NCBI RefSeq assembly: GCF_024124905.1
Contig: NZ_JAMXST010000006.1
Location: forward strand, 210,647 to 274,646
Source: Cellulosimicrobium cellulans
GTDB taxonomy: Bacteria > Actinomycetota > Actinomycetes > Actinomycetales > Cellulomonadaceae
Length of the DNA: 64,000 nucleotides
Direction: 5' to 3'
Below, piece by piece: positions 18,742-26,760 of this stretch. The notes under the pieces were generated by a model. That model searched no databases and had not been told where the DNA came from. It saw nothing but the letters and a program-made list of their open reading frames with translations. The position numbers and the translations under genes were made by a program. Position 1 is the first letter of the stretch, and each line of letters begins with the position of its first letter.

Positions 18742-19236
18742 CTACCGGTAGTTCGTGAACTGCAGCGCGACGTCGAGGTCGGCGCTCTTGAGCAGCGCGA
18801 TGACGGCCTGCAGGTCGTCGCGCGACTTGCTCGTCACGCGGACCTCGTCGCCCGTGATCTGGGTCTTGACGGCTTTGGGCGCCTCGTCGCGGATGATCTT
18901 GGTGATCTTCTTCGCGTTCTCGCTCGACAGGCCCTCCTTGAGGGTCGCCGCGAGGCGGTACTCCTTGCCCGACGCCTTGGGCTCCTTGTCGCCCGTGTCG
19001 AGGGACTTGAGGGAGATGCCGCGCTTGATGAGCTTGGTCTCGAAGACGTCGAGGATGGCGAGCACGCGCTCGGCCGAGTTGGCGGTCATCACGATGCTCT
19101 CGCCGCTCCACGCGATCGACGCGCCGACGTTGCGGAAGTCGTAGCGCTGCGCGACCTCCTTGGCCGCCTGGTTCAGCGCGTTGTCGACCTCCTGGCGGTC
19201 GACCTTGCTCACGATGTCGAACGACGAGTCGGCCAT
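18742..19236 (-). CDS. YajQ family nucleotide-binding protein
   Basis: 164 residues; ATG at 19236 with GAGAGGACC upstream. It begins [21 protein letters not shown] and contains the two ferredoxin-like halves and the [10 protein letters not shown] and [12 protein letters not shown] segments typical of YajQ (about 163 residues). Family members bind nucleotides, including cyclic di-GMP in some species, and act as regulators; here the role is unproven. It is first in a two-gene unit with the HAD phosphatase. Confidence 0.93.
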   Translation of the reverse strand: MADSSFDIVSKVDRQEVDNALNQAAKEVAQRYDFRNVGASIAWSGESIVMTANSAERVLAILDVFETKLIKRGISLKSLDTGDKEPKASGKEYRLAATLKEGLSSENAKKITKIIRDEAPKAVKTQITGDEVRVTSKSRDDLQAVIALLKSADLDVALQFTNYR

Positions 19237-19292
19237 GGGTGGTCCTCTCTCGGGCCGGAACGGGTGCTGGGTCCCACCGTAGTCGAGCGGGC

Positions 19293-20318
19293 TCAGGCTC
19301 GGGTCGCGAGACGCGTCGCGCGCGCCGCCCGCAGCCCGTCGACGGAGAGCACGACGAGCGCGGCCCACACGAGCCCGAAGCCGGCCCACCGGGTCGGCGA
19401 CATGGGCTCGTGGAACACGAGGAGGCCGACGAGGAACTGCAGCGCCGGGCCGAGGTACTGCAGGAGCCCGACGACGCTCAGCGGGAGCCGTCGCGCGGCG
19501 GCGCTGAAGAGGAGCAGCGGCAGGGCCGTGACGATCCCGGCGGACGCCAGCAGGAGCGCGTGGCCGGTCCCCTCGGCGCCGAACGTGCCGGCGCCCGTCG
19601 TGCCGAGCCAGACCAGGTACGCCAGGGCGACGGGGGTGAGCACGGCCGTCTCCACGGCGAGGCCCGGCAGCGCCTCGACCGTCCGGCCCACGCGGTTCTT
19701 CACGAGGCCGTAGAGGCCGAACGAGGCCGCGAGCGCGAGCGCGATCCACGGCAGCCCTCCCGAGCCGGTGCTGATGACGACCACGGCGGCGACGCCGATG
19801 CCGACGGCCGCCCACTGCGCCGGGCGCAGCCGCTCGCGCAGCACGGCGACGGCGAGCAGGACCGTGACGAGCGGGTTGATGAAGTACCCGAGCGCGGCGT
19901 CGAGCACGTGGCCGCTGAGCACGCCGTACACGTAGACGGTCCAGTTGGTCACGATGAGGACGGCGGCGACGGCGAGCACGCCGAGCGTGCGCGGGGTGCG
20001 CAGCGCGGTGACGAACCCGCCGAGCTGGCGCGTCGCGGCGAGGAGCACGAGGCAGAAGAGCAGGCTCCACACGACCCGGTGCGCGATGATCTCGAGCGGC
20101 GCCGCCGGCTCCAGGAGCGGGAAGTACAGGGGCATCGCGCCCCAGAGGAAGAACGCGCCGGCACCGAGCAGGAGGCCCCAGCGGTCGGTCGGGGCGGGGG
20201 CGCCGCGCGGGGGGCCCGACGGCGCGGCTGGAGCGGGCGCGGACGGTGCGGCGGTGGGGGCGGGGCCGGGGGTCCCGGTGCCGGGGAGGTGGTCCGGCGC
20301 GGGGGAGGGGTGGGTCAC
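19293..20318 (-). CDS. rarD: RarD-type EamA/DMT permease
   Basis: 341 residues, GTG start. A Pro/Ala-rich cytoplasmic N-terminus of about 45 residues precedes ten membrane helices in two EamA repeats. The RarD signatures are [26 protein letters not shown] and [14 protein letters not shown]. RarD proteins export small metabolites, but the substrate is usually not known. It ends 56 bases from the YajQ start and may belong to the same transcript. Confidence 0.88.
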   Translation of the reverse strand: MTHPSPAPDHLPGTGTPGPAPTAAPSAPAPAAPSGPPRGAPAPTDRWGLLLGAGAFFLWGAMPLYFPLLEPAAPLEIIAHRVVWSLLFCLVLLAATRQLGGFVTALRTPRTLGVLAVAAVLIVTNWTVYVYGVLSGHVLDAALGYFINPLVTVLLAVAVLRERLRPAQWAAVGIGVAAVVVISTGSGGLPWIALALAASFGLYGLVKNRVGRTVEALPGLAVETAVLTPVALAYLVWLGTTGAGTFGAEGTGHALLLASAGIVTALPLLLFSAAARRLPLSVVGLLQYLGPALQFLVGLLVFHEPMSPTRWAGFGLVWAALVVLSVDGLRAARATRLATRA

Positions 20319-20448
20319 CGCACCACTCTACGGACGGGTGCCCACAGGCGGATTTCGCACCTGGTCCGGTCGGGCTGTATCGTTGGCACGCCCGCACGGC
20401 AGGGGCTGCACCTGGTGCAGCCGCTCTCGGCGAGCGACAACTCCACAC

Positions 20449-20530
20449 GGCAGGTTGCCCGAGCGGCCAAAGGGATCTGACTGTAAATCAGACGGCTCAG
20501 CCTTCGGGGGTTCGAATCCCTCACCTGCCA
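20449..20530 (+). tRNA. tRNA-Tyr (anticodon GTA)
   Basis: 82-base class II tRNA. The acceptor stem GGCAGGT/ACCTGCC is perfect, the anticodon loop is CTGTAAA between TCTGA/TCAGA, there is a long variable arm, and the T-arm has TTCGAAT. CCA is not encoded. A possible -10 TATCGT lies at 20378-20383. Confidence 0.97.
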
Positions 20531-20645
20531 CCGGAACGGCGGGGCGTCACCTACGGGTGGCGCCCCGTCGTCGTCGTCCCGGACGGCGCGCGACGCCGGT
20601 GGAGAGCGAGGCCGGAGGGCCCAGGAACGGCGGAACGGCGCCGAT

Positions 20646-20674
20646 TTCGTTCGACGCCGTGTTCCGTGTAGAGT
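20646..20674 (+). promoter_or_regulatory. Promoter of the tRNA-Thr/tRNA-Met/rpmG unit
   Basis: TTCGTT and TAGAGT are separated by 17 bases; the -10 ends 10 bases before tRNA-Thr. It probably serves tRNA-Thr, tRNA-Met, rpmG and the two dehydratase genes. Confidence 0.6.
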
Positions 20675-20684
20675 TTTCCGCGCT

Positions 20685-20757
20685 GCCCCGATAGCTCAGT
20701 CGGCAGAGCATCTCCATGGTAAGGAGAAGGTCAAGGGTTCGATTCCCTTTCGGGGCT
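20685..20757 (+). tRNA. tRNA-Thr (anticodon GGT)
   Basis: 73 bases. Acceptor stem GCCCCGA/TCGGGGC, anticodon loop ATGGTAA, T-loop TTCGATT. CCA is not encoded. Confidence 0.97.
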
Positions 20758-20818
20758 CTGTGGTGACGCGGGGCCGTCTTGCTGGAATACTGCGAGACGG
20801 CCTCGCGTTCAGTCACGC

Positions 20819-20895
20819 GGCGGGGTAGCTCAGATGGTTAGAGCGCACGACTCATAATCGTGAGGTCGCGGGTTCGATCCCCGCCTCCGCTACCA
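20819..20895 (+). tRNA. tRNA-Met (anticodon CAT), elongator type
   Basis: 77 bases including an encoded CCA, the only one of the four tRNAs here to have it. The anticodon loop is CTCATAA between CACGA and TCGTG. The first acceptor pair is G-U and another G-U lies in the stem. There are no three G-C pairs at the base of the anticodon stem, so it is not the initiator. Confidence 0.95.
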
Positions 20896-20981
20896 CTTTC
20901 GACAACCTCGCACGGCGGCCGGCGTCGTGCGACCTGCACAGCACATGCGCCCTCCGGAGGCGCGAGAGGTGGCTCACTACC

Positions 20982-21152
20982 GTGGCAAGCAAGAGCGCTG
21001 ACGTTCGCCCCAAGATCACGCTGGCCTGCGTGGACTGCAAGGAGCGCAACTACATCACGAAGAAGAACCGTCGCAACGACCCGGACCGCCTGGAGCTCGC
21101 GAAGTTCTGCCCGCGCTGCGGCAAGCACACCGCGCACCGCGAGACCCGCTGA
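20982..21152 (+). CDS. rpmG: 50S ribosomal protein L33, zinc-binding form
   Basis: 56 residues, GTG start; too short to stand out as a long frame. Cys16, Cys19, Cys43 and Cys46 form the C+ zinc ribbon of L33. Contains [15 protein letters not shown] and [16 protein letters not shown], diagnostic of the family. It lies directly after tRNA-Met and before the dehydratase pair, the conserved actinobacterial order. Confidence 0.97.
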   Translation: MASKSADVRPKITLACVDCKERNYITKKNRRNDPDRLELAKFCPRCGKHTAHRETR

Positions 21153-21180
21153 GCCTCCGGCTCCGCGCCCGCGCACCGCA

Positions 21181-21642
21181 GTGAGCGTCAACCTGGCCTA
21201 CGTCGGCCGCGAGTACCCCGCCAACGCGCCGTACTCGGTGGGACGCGAGAAGCTGCGCGAGTTCTCCGGCGCCGTCGGCGCCACCCACCCCGTGCACCAT
21301 GACCTCGTGGCGGCGCGGGGTGCTGGCTATCCGGACCTCGTCGCACCTCCGACCTTCGCGGTCGTCGTCGCCCAGCGGGCGGAGGGGCAGCTCATCGAGG
21401 ACCCGGAGGCGGGCATCGACTTCTCGCGCGTCGTCCACGCGGACGAGCGCTTCACGCACCACCGGCCGATCGTCGCGGGCGACGAGCTCGTGACCGTGCT
21501 GCACGTGGACTCGATCGTCGAGCGAGCCGGCCTCGCCATGGTCACCACGCGCTGCGAGATCGCCGCGCTCCTGCCCGACGGCGGTACCGAGCCGGTCTCG
21601 ACCGTCACCTCCACCCTCGCCGTCCGCGGGGAGGGCGCATGA
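21181..21642 (+). CDS. MaoC-type dehydratase N-terminal-domain subunit (HadA-like)
   Basis: 153 residues, GTG start. Hot-dog fold protein of the FAS1-dehydratase/MaoC N-terminal (UPF0336) type: YVGREYPANAPYSVGREKLREFSGAVG, then APPTFAVVV. It lacks the catalytic Asp/His pair, which is supplied by the adjacent subunit. In mycobacteria the equivalent HadA-HadB pair dehydrates 3-hydroxyacyl-ACP for mycolic acids. If this is a mycolate-free genus, as suspected, the physiological acyl substrate is uncertain. Stop and next start overlap (ATGA). Confidence 0.85.
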   Translation: MSVNLAYVGREYPANAPYSVGREKLREFSGAVGATHPVHHDLVAARGAGYPDLVAPPTFAVVVAQRAEGQLIEDPEAGIDFSRVVHADERFTHHRPIVAGDELVTVLHVDSIVERAGLAMVTTRCEIAALLPDGGTEPVSTVTSTLAVRGEGA

Positions 21643-22073
21643 GCACCGACGTCACTCGCCCCGTCCTCGCCGACCTCTCCGTCGGCGACGTGATCGGGAC
21701 GCGCACGGTCGAGGTCGACCGCGCGCGCCTCGTCCGCTACGCCGGCGCGAGCGGCGACTTCAACCCGATCCACTGGAACGACGCCTTCGCGACGGAGGTC
21801 GGTCTGCCGGGCGTCATCGCGCACGGCATGTTCACCATGGGCGCCGCCGTCGCGCTGGTCGAGGACTGGGCCGGTGACCCGGGCGCCGTCGTCGACTACC
21901 AGACGCGCTTCACGCGCCCCGTGGCCGTGCCGAACCCCGGCGTCGCGACGCTGGAGGTCACCGGCACCGTCGGCGCCGTGGACGCCGACGCCGGCACCGT
22001 CCGCGTCGACCTCACGGTCACGTTCGAGGGTGCGCGCGTCCTCGGCAAGACGCAGGCCGTCGTCCGCCTCTGA
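21639..22073 (+). CDS. MaoC-type dehydratase catalytic subunit (HadB-like)
   Basis: 144 residues, ATG overlapping the previous stop. The hydratase-2 motif is intact: YAGASGDFNPIHWNDAFA with the catalytic Asp and His, then GVIAHGMFTMG. It should form the heterodimeric (R)-specific enoyl hydratase/dehydratase with the upstream subunit. It is the last gene of the tRNA-rpmG unit; a perfect hairpin terminator follows. Confidence 0.9.
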   Translation: MSTDVTRPVLADLSVGDVIGTRTVEVDRARLVRYAGASGDFNPIHWNDAFATEVGLPGVIAHGMFTMGAAVALVEDWAGDPGAVVDYQTRFTRPVAVPNPGVATLEVTGTVGAVDADAGTVRVDLTVTFEGARVLGKTQAVVRL

Positions 22074-22111
22074 CCCGAGGTCGCCTCGGGCGACCCCGCG
22101 CTCCCGACGCC

Positions 22112-22149
22112 ACGAGGGCGCCGCACCCGGCCGGGTGCGGCGCCCTCGT
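22112..22149 (+). terminator. Terminator after the dehydratase pair
   Basis: A 38-base perfect palindrome forms a stem of about 17 bp with a tetraloop. It lies between convergent genes and may serve both directions. Confidence 0.8.
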
Positions 22150-22163
22150 CGTCCCGCTCGGAC

Positions 22164-23192
22164 TCAGCAGGTCTCCCAGCAGTCGGGGCCGCCGCTCTCC
22201 CGGGGCGGCCCGGCGACCTCCCCCTCGTCGAGGTACGTGGTGTGCTCCACGACGTGCTGCAGCGCGGCACCCTCGTCGCTCGTCCCCGCGGTCGGGTCGT
22301 CGGCGGTGGGCTCGGAGCCGGACGTGCCGAGGTCGACGTCGAAGGTGAGCTCGAGGAAGCGGTGCTCGGTGGTGTCGTAGACGAGGCGCACGATCCGGTT
22401 GCTCTGGTCCTCGCCCACCCACTCGAGACCCTCTCCGGTGCGACCCTGCGTGTCCTGGACGGCACCCAACGGGGTGCTGCCCGTCAGCCCGTTCAGGGTG
22501 GCCCAGAGCCCGTCGCGCACGGCGGGCGAGGTCGGCCCGCTCGTGAGGAGGTTCCACGTCTTCTGGGCGAGCGCGTCCTCGTTCACCGACCCGAGCTCCG
22601 CCCGGATGCTGTCGCGCAGGAGCGCGTCGAGCTCCGCGGGGTCCGTCGGGAGCGTGGCGAGCGCGTCCCAGCTGAGCCGGACGAGCTCCCCGTCGACGAC
22701 GAGCGACCCGAACGTCGAGCCGGGCCAGGGCTCCAGGGCCTCGTCGCCTTCCAACGCTCGGTACGAGTCGCCCTCCGGGTCGCGGGCGGTCCAGTACGTG
22801 ATGCCCTGCGTGCTCTCTTCCGTCCGTCCGTCGCTGGTCGTGTTCGTCGTGGTCGTCAGGGTCCGGACGCGCCAGTACGGCCCGTCGGAGGGTCCGTTGC
22901 CCTGCGGTCTCCCGTCGGGACCCAGGGCCGCGGCGTCGCCGCCGCTCGCCGGGGCGAGCTGCGAGGGATGGGTGGGACTGGGCTCCGCCCAGTAGCTCGC
23001 CGCGCCCACCCCGCCGGCGACGACCGCGAGCGCGCACAGGCCCGAGACCAGGGTGCGGCGCCGCCGTCGGGTGCGACGGGCCGTCGGGAGCACGCGGTCG
23101 GTGTCGACGTCGATGCGGGGGGCGAGCGTGTCGACCCGCGCACGGAGCGCGTGGACGAACGTCTCGTCGTCGGTCGGAAGGGTGCCGGTCAT
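22164..23192 (-). CDS. Membrane-anchored partner of SigE-type sigma factor (CU044_5270-like)
   Basis: 342 residues; ATG at 23192 overlaps the sigma-factor stop. Cytoplasmic N-terminus of about 55 residues ending in an Arg-rich patch, one membrane helix (LVSGLCALAVVAGGVGAASYW), then a large extracytoplasmic domain with GITYWTARDPEGDSYRALEG and a closing HTTYLDEGEVAG segment. The layout is that of CU044_5270-type proteins encoded after SigE-type sigma factors in actinobacteria. It could be an anti-sigma factor through its N-terminal tail; no zinc-binding anti-sigma motif is present, so this is inference. Confidence 0.6.
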   Translation of the reverse strand: MTGTLPTDDETFVHALRARVDTLAPRIDVDTDRVLPTARRTRRRRRTLVSGLCALAVVAGGVGAASYWAEPSPTHPSQLAPASGGDAAALGPDGRPQGNGPSDGPYWRVRTLTTTTNTTSDGRTEESTQGITYWTARDPEGDSYRALEGDEALEPWPGSTFGSLVVDGELVRLSWDALATLPTDPAELDALLRDSIRAELGSVNEDALAQKTWNLLTSGPTSPAVRDGLWATLNGLTGSTPLGAVQDTQGRTGEGLEWVGEDQSNRIVRLVYDTTEHRFLELTFDVDLGTSGSEPTADDPTAGTSDEGAALQHVVEHTTYLDEGEVAGPPRESGGPDCWETC

Positions 23193-23848
23193 GGCTGCCT
23201 CCTGTCGGTCTGGTCGCTGGTCGGGTGGTGCGGCAGGCGGGCGGTGCGCAGCGCACCGCCCCGCGCGTCGGCGGGATCGGCGGCGCCGAGGACCGAGCGG
23301 AGCTGGGCGAGCCCGCGCGACGCCGTGGACTTGACGGTGCCGACGGAGACGCCGAGGTCGTCCGCGACCTCTCTCTCGCTCAGCCCGACGAGGTGGCGCA
23401 GCACGACGATCCGGCGCTGGCGGGCCGTGAGCGTCGCGAGCGCGCGGACGAGGACGTCCCGCTCGGCGTGCTGGTCGGCCCGGGCGTCGCTCGCGGTCTC
23501 GGGGAGGTCGGGCGGGGCGACGAGCACCTCGCGGCGTCGGCGGCGCCACGTGTCGACCCGCAGGTTCGCGAGCGTGCGGCGGGCGTAGGCGTACGGGTCG
23601 CGCTCGCGCGCCGTGCGCCAGTGCAGGTACGTCCGGGTGAGTGCCTGCTGGACGAGCTCGTCGGCCAGGTGCACGTCGCCGCACAGCAGCCACGCGGTGC
23701 GCGCGAGCCGCGGTGCGGCGCTCGCCATGAAGTCGCTGAACTCCTGCTCGTGCGAGGTGACGGCGCGCACGACGGGGAGGACGGCGTCCGGGGGTGGGCT
23801 CTCGTCGGGCTCGTCGTCGGCCGAGAGGGCGATCGCGTTCACGGTCAT
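23189..23848 (-). CDS. SigE-family ECF RNA polymerase sigma factor
   Basis: 219 residues. ATG at 23848 is preferred; a GTG nine bases upstream is possible. Region 2 reads ARTAWLLCGDVHLADELVQQALTR with the usual YAYARRTL and WRRRRRE continuation. Region 4 reads LTARQRRIVVLRHLVGLSEREVADDLGVSVGTVKSTASRGLAQLR, shown here only as motif names: LSEREVA and VGTVKS. A Pro-rich N-terminal extension precedes region 2. It is co-translated with the membrane partner, suggesting membrane-controlled activity. The target promoters are unknown. Confidence 0.92.
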   Translation of the reverse strand: MTVNAIALSADDEPDESPPPDAVLPVVRAVTSHEQEFSDFMASAAPRLARTAWLLCGDVHLADELVQQALTRTYLHWRTARERDPYAYARRTLANLRVDTWRRRRREVLVAPPDLPETASDARADQHAERDVLVRALATLTARQRRIVVLRHLVGLSEREVADDLGVSVGTVKSTASRGLAQLRSVLGAADPADARGGALRTARLPHHPTSDQTDRRQP

Positions 23849-23946
23849 GACTGTCACACGCGTGGCCGCGCCGGAAGGTTGAGTCTCGTGCCGAGACCGG
23901 AGCGCAGATTTCGACATCGTTCGCCACGGCCCGCCCCCTTTCGCCA

Positions 23947-23960
23947 TGGGAACGCTCCCA
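23947..23960. promoter_or_regulatory. LacI-type operator upstream of the glycosidase-like gene
   Basis: TGGGAACGCTCCCA: arms TGGGA/TCCCA around a central CG, one mismatch from the classic actinobacterial LacI box TGGGAGCGCTCCCA. It lies 43 bases before the ATG, in the divergent promoter region, and the LacI gene lies just past the glycosidase-like gene. Confidence 0.7.
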
Positions 23961-24002
23961 CTACCGTGGGTCGCGCACCTCACGACGTCGAAGGAGACGC
24001 TC

Positions 24003-25538
24003 ATGACCCAGCACGGCGGCCGCGCCGCACCCCACGAACCTCGCGATCTCGACCCCGCTCCCGCGCCCTCGCGGGGGCTCGACCGTCGCGCCGTCCTCGC
24101 GCTCGGCGGAGCGCTCGCGCTCGCCGGGCTCACGGCGACCCCGGCGGCGGCACGACCGGGCGCGACCCTGCCCGCGGCAGCGGGCGCCGTCGGGCAGACG
24201 GCCGGTGGCCCGACGCGGAGCCGCGCGGCGTCGGTCCAGCGCGCCCACGGCTTCCTCGCCGCGGCGACCGACGCCTACCCCGAGGTCAACCCCGGCCCGC
24301 GGCTCGCGCAGTCCTACGCCGACCAGCTCGGCCTGTTCTCCACGGCGTTCGTCTACGACAACGCCCTCGCCGTCCTCGCGACGCTCACGGCGGGGCGCCG
24401 CTACCTCGACCGCGCCCGCGCGCTCGGCGACGGGCTCGTGTTCGCGCTCGAGAACGACCCCGACCACGACGACGGCCGCCTGCGTCAGGCGTACAACGTC
24501 GGGCCGTACACGTTCTACGACGGCACGCCGCAGGAGCACGGCCTCGTGCTGCCCGACGGGACGGCGAACGTCGGGTGGCAGTTCGGCTTCCTCGGGACGG
24601 CGGTCGGGGACATGGCCTGGCCCGGCATCGCCCTGCTGCACCTGTACGCGGCGACGCGCGACGCGCGCTACCGGGACGCCGCGCTGCGGATCGGCGAGTG
24701 GATCGTCGCGCACACGTGGTCCCGGGCGCCCCTCGGCGGCTTCTCGTTCGGCGTCGACGGCGCGAACGTCCCGATCCCCAACGGCTCGACCGAGCACAAC
24801 ATCGACTGCGTCGCGTTCTTCCGCCAGCTCGGCTCCGTGACGCGCGACCGGCGCTGGGACCGGGCCGCCGAGCACGCCCGTGCGTTCGTCGACCGCATGT
24901 GGGAGCCCGACGGCGGCTACCTGTACACCGGCACGAACGACGGCACCGAGATCAACCGGGACCCGCTCCCGCTCGACCCGCAGACGTGGGGCTGGCTCGC
25001 GCTGCGCGAGCGCCGCTACGCCCGCGCGCTCGACTGGGCGGACGACGCGCTGGCCGCACGGGACGTCGCGGGCGAGGGCGTGTCGCAGCTCCCCGCCGGG
25101 ACGGTCGTCGAGGGCGTGACGTTCTCGAGCGCCAGCCTCACGTCGAGCGCGTCGTACAACGGGCTGCCGGTGCACCAGCAGGGGGTGTGGCTGGAGGGCA
25201 CGGCGCAGCTCGCGTCGGCGCTCGCGGACCGCGGGGCGCGCGGGCGGGGGAACCGCGACGACCGGCGGCGGGGACGCCGCGGCTGCGAGCGGGACGACGA
25301 CCGGGTCCGGGCCGAGGGTCTGCTGCGCGAGGTGCAGGGCGTGCAGGAGGGCGTCGGCGCCGGTCAGACGATGGGCGGCGCGGCGCTGCCGGACCGCGGC
25401 GGCGTCGTCGCCGCGTCGAGCCTGCTCGACTCGGGCTTCGGGTTCGGGTACTTCCAGGTGCAGCACGTCGGGGCGACGTCCTGGTACGTCATGGCGGCCG
25501 CGCGGGCGAACCCGCTGCAGCCCGGTCGCCTCGGCTGA
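24003..25538 (+). CDS. Tat-exported six-hairpin glycosidase-like protein
   Basis: 511 residues; ATG at 24003 follows AAGGAG. A twin-arginine-type signal (LDRRAVLALGGALALAGL) ends near TPAAA. The mature part alternates helical segments with conserved aromatic/acid loops (FVYDNALAVLATL, NVGWQFGFLG, STEHNIDCVAFFRQLG, WEPDGGYLYTGT), matching the (alpha/alpha)6 barrel of many sugar hydrolases. Family and substrate are not recognised. A basic Arg/Asp-rich insert sits near residues 410-450. The LacI box upstream and the adjacent LacI gene suggest sugar-responsive control. Confidence 0.65.
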   Translation: MTQHGGRAAPHEPRDLDPAPAPSRGLDRRAVLALGGALALAGLTATPAAARPGATLPAAAGAVGQTAGGPTRSRAASVQRAHGFLAAATDAYPEVNPGPRLAQSYADQLGLFSTAFVYDNALAVLATLTAGRRYLDRARALGDGLVFALENDPDHDDGRLRQAYNVGPYTFYDGTPQEHGLVLPDGTANVGWQFGFLGTAVGDMAWPGIALLHLYAATRDARYRDAALRIGEWIVAHTWSRAPLGGFSFGVDGANVPIPNGSTEHNIDCVAFFRQLGSVTRDRRWDRAAEHARAFVDRMWEPDGGYLYTGTNDGTEINRDPLPLDPQTWGWLALRERRYARALDWADDALAARDVAGEGVSQLPAGTVVEGVTFSSASLTSSASYNGLPVHQQGVWLEGTAQLASALADRGARGRGNRDDRRRGRRGCERDDDRVRAEGLLREVQGVQEGVGAGQTMGGAALPDRGGVVAASSLLDSGFGFGYFQVQHVGATSWYVMAAARANPLQPGRLG

Positions 25539-25548
25539 CCCGCCGGTG

Positions 25549-26688
25549 TCAGGTGGTGGGGGCGGGGCCCGTCGTCGTCCCCACCACGAGCTCGACGTCG
25601 AGCTCGGCCGTCGTCGGGCTCTCGCCCGCGAGCTGGCGGATGACGGCGACACCGAGCTCGGAGCCCTTGCGGGCGAGCGGCTGGTGGACGCTCGTGAGGA
25701 CGTCCGGGGCGAGCCAGGGCAGGTCGAGCCCGTCGAACCCCGCTACGGAGACGTCGTCGGGCACCCGCAGGCCGAGCTCGCGCGCGGCGAGCAGGGCGCC
25801 CGCGGCGAGCAGGTCGGAGTGGGCGATGACCGCCGTGGGTCGGGTGGCGGGGTCGGCCGGCTCGGTCGACCCGTCCGCGCCCGGGCGTCCCAGGAGGGCC
25901 AGCGTCGCGGAGCGGCCGTGCTCGACGAGCGACGCCTCGGTCTCCCAGCTCGCGACGGGCTCGACGACGTCCCGCACGCCCGCGAGCCGGTTCGCCGTCG
26001 GCGTACGGTCCACCTGGGCGAGCCGCCGCGCGTCGATCGGCCCGCTGCGGTCGGAGTTGTCGAGGGGGAGCGAGACCTCCGCGATGCGGGCGTGGCCCAG
26101 GTCGACGAGGTGCCGTACGGCGTCGGCCGTCCCGACCCGGTCGCGGATCGCGACGAGCGGGGTGCCCTCGACCGCGCGTCCCTCCCCGATGACGACGGGC
26201 ACGCCGCGCCGCTGGAGCGCGGCGAGCGTCGCGTCGTCCGACCCCACGCCCCACACGAGGACGGCGACGTCCATGGCCGCGCTCTCGACGAGGGGGTCGA
26301 CGGCGCGGGCCGGGTCGTCCGACGGGATGCCGGGGATGAGGAGGACGCCGAGGCCGTTCTCGCCGAGGGTCGAGACGAGGCCGTCGAGCACCTGGACGGC
26401 GACGGGGTCCCGGAACGCTCGGCGGAGCTGGTCGCCGACGACGACGCCCACGACGCCGGACCGCCCCGACCGGAGCTGGCGGCCGAGCGGGTTGGGCCCC
26501 GTGTACCCGAGCTCCTTCGCCGCGTCGAGCACCCGGGCCCGGGTCTCGGGGGTGATCGGTCCCGCGCCGGAGAAGGCGAGCGACGCCGTCGAGACGGAGA
26601 CGCCGGCGAGCTCGGCGACCTTCGCGAGCGTGGGGCGGTGGGCCGACGGCCCGGCCGCGGGCTCCCGGTTCCCGGGGGTGTCGCTCAT
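25549..26688 (-). CDS. LacI-family transcriptional regulator
   Basis: 379 residues; ATG at 26688 is preferred over a GTG three bases upstream because AGGGAG is then well spaced. The N-terminal helix-turn-helix is LAKVAELAGVSVSTASLAF with hinge PNPLGRQLRSG; the recognition helix (STAS) departs from the usual ATVSR. The periplasmic-binding-protein-type sensor domain closes with VSVAGFDGL and LTSVHQPLARKG. It is convergent with the glycosidase-like gene (10-base gap) and divergent from two MFS genes, so either could be its target. Confidence 0.93.
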   Translation of the reverse strand: MSDTPGNREPAAGPSAHRPTLAKVAELAGVSVSTASLAFSGAGPITPETRARVLDAAKELGYTGPNPLGRQLRSGRSGVVGVVVGDQLRRAFRDPVAVQVLDGLVSTLGENGLGVLLIPGIPSDDPARAVDPLVESAAMDVAVLVWGVGSDDATLAALQRRGVPVVIGEGRAVEGTPLVAIRDRVGTADAVRHLVDLGHARIAEVSLPLDNSDRSGPIDARRLAQVDRTPTANRLAGVRDVVEPVASWETEASLVEHGRSATLALLGRPGADGSTEPADPATRPTAVIAHSDLLAAGALLAARELGLRVPDDVSVAGFDGLDLPWLAPDVLTSVHQPLARKGSELGVAVIRQLAGESPTTAELDVELVVGTTTGPAPTT

Positions 26689-26724
26689 CACGCTCCCTGC
26701 CTCCCGCGCGCGCGGGATTCTCGA

Positions 26725-26753
26725 TTGACGCGCGGCCAGCGTACCCGCACACT
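26725..26753 (+). promoter_or_regulatory. Candidate leaderless promoter of the MFS pair
   Basis: TTGACG and CACACT are separated by 17 bases; the -10 ends 7 bases before the ATG at 26761, so transcription would begin at or next to the A of ATG. Confidence 0.5.
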
Positions 26754-26760
26754 GGTGACC

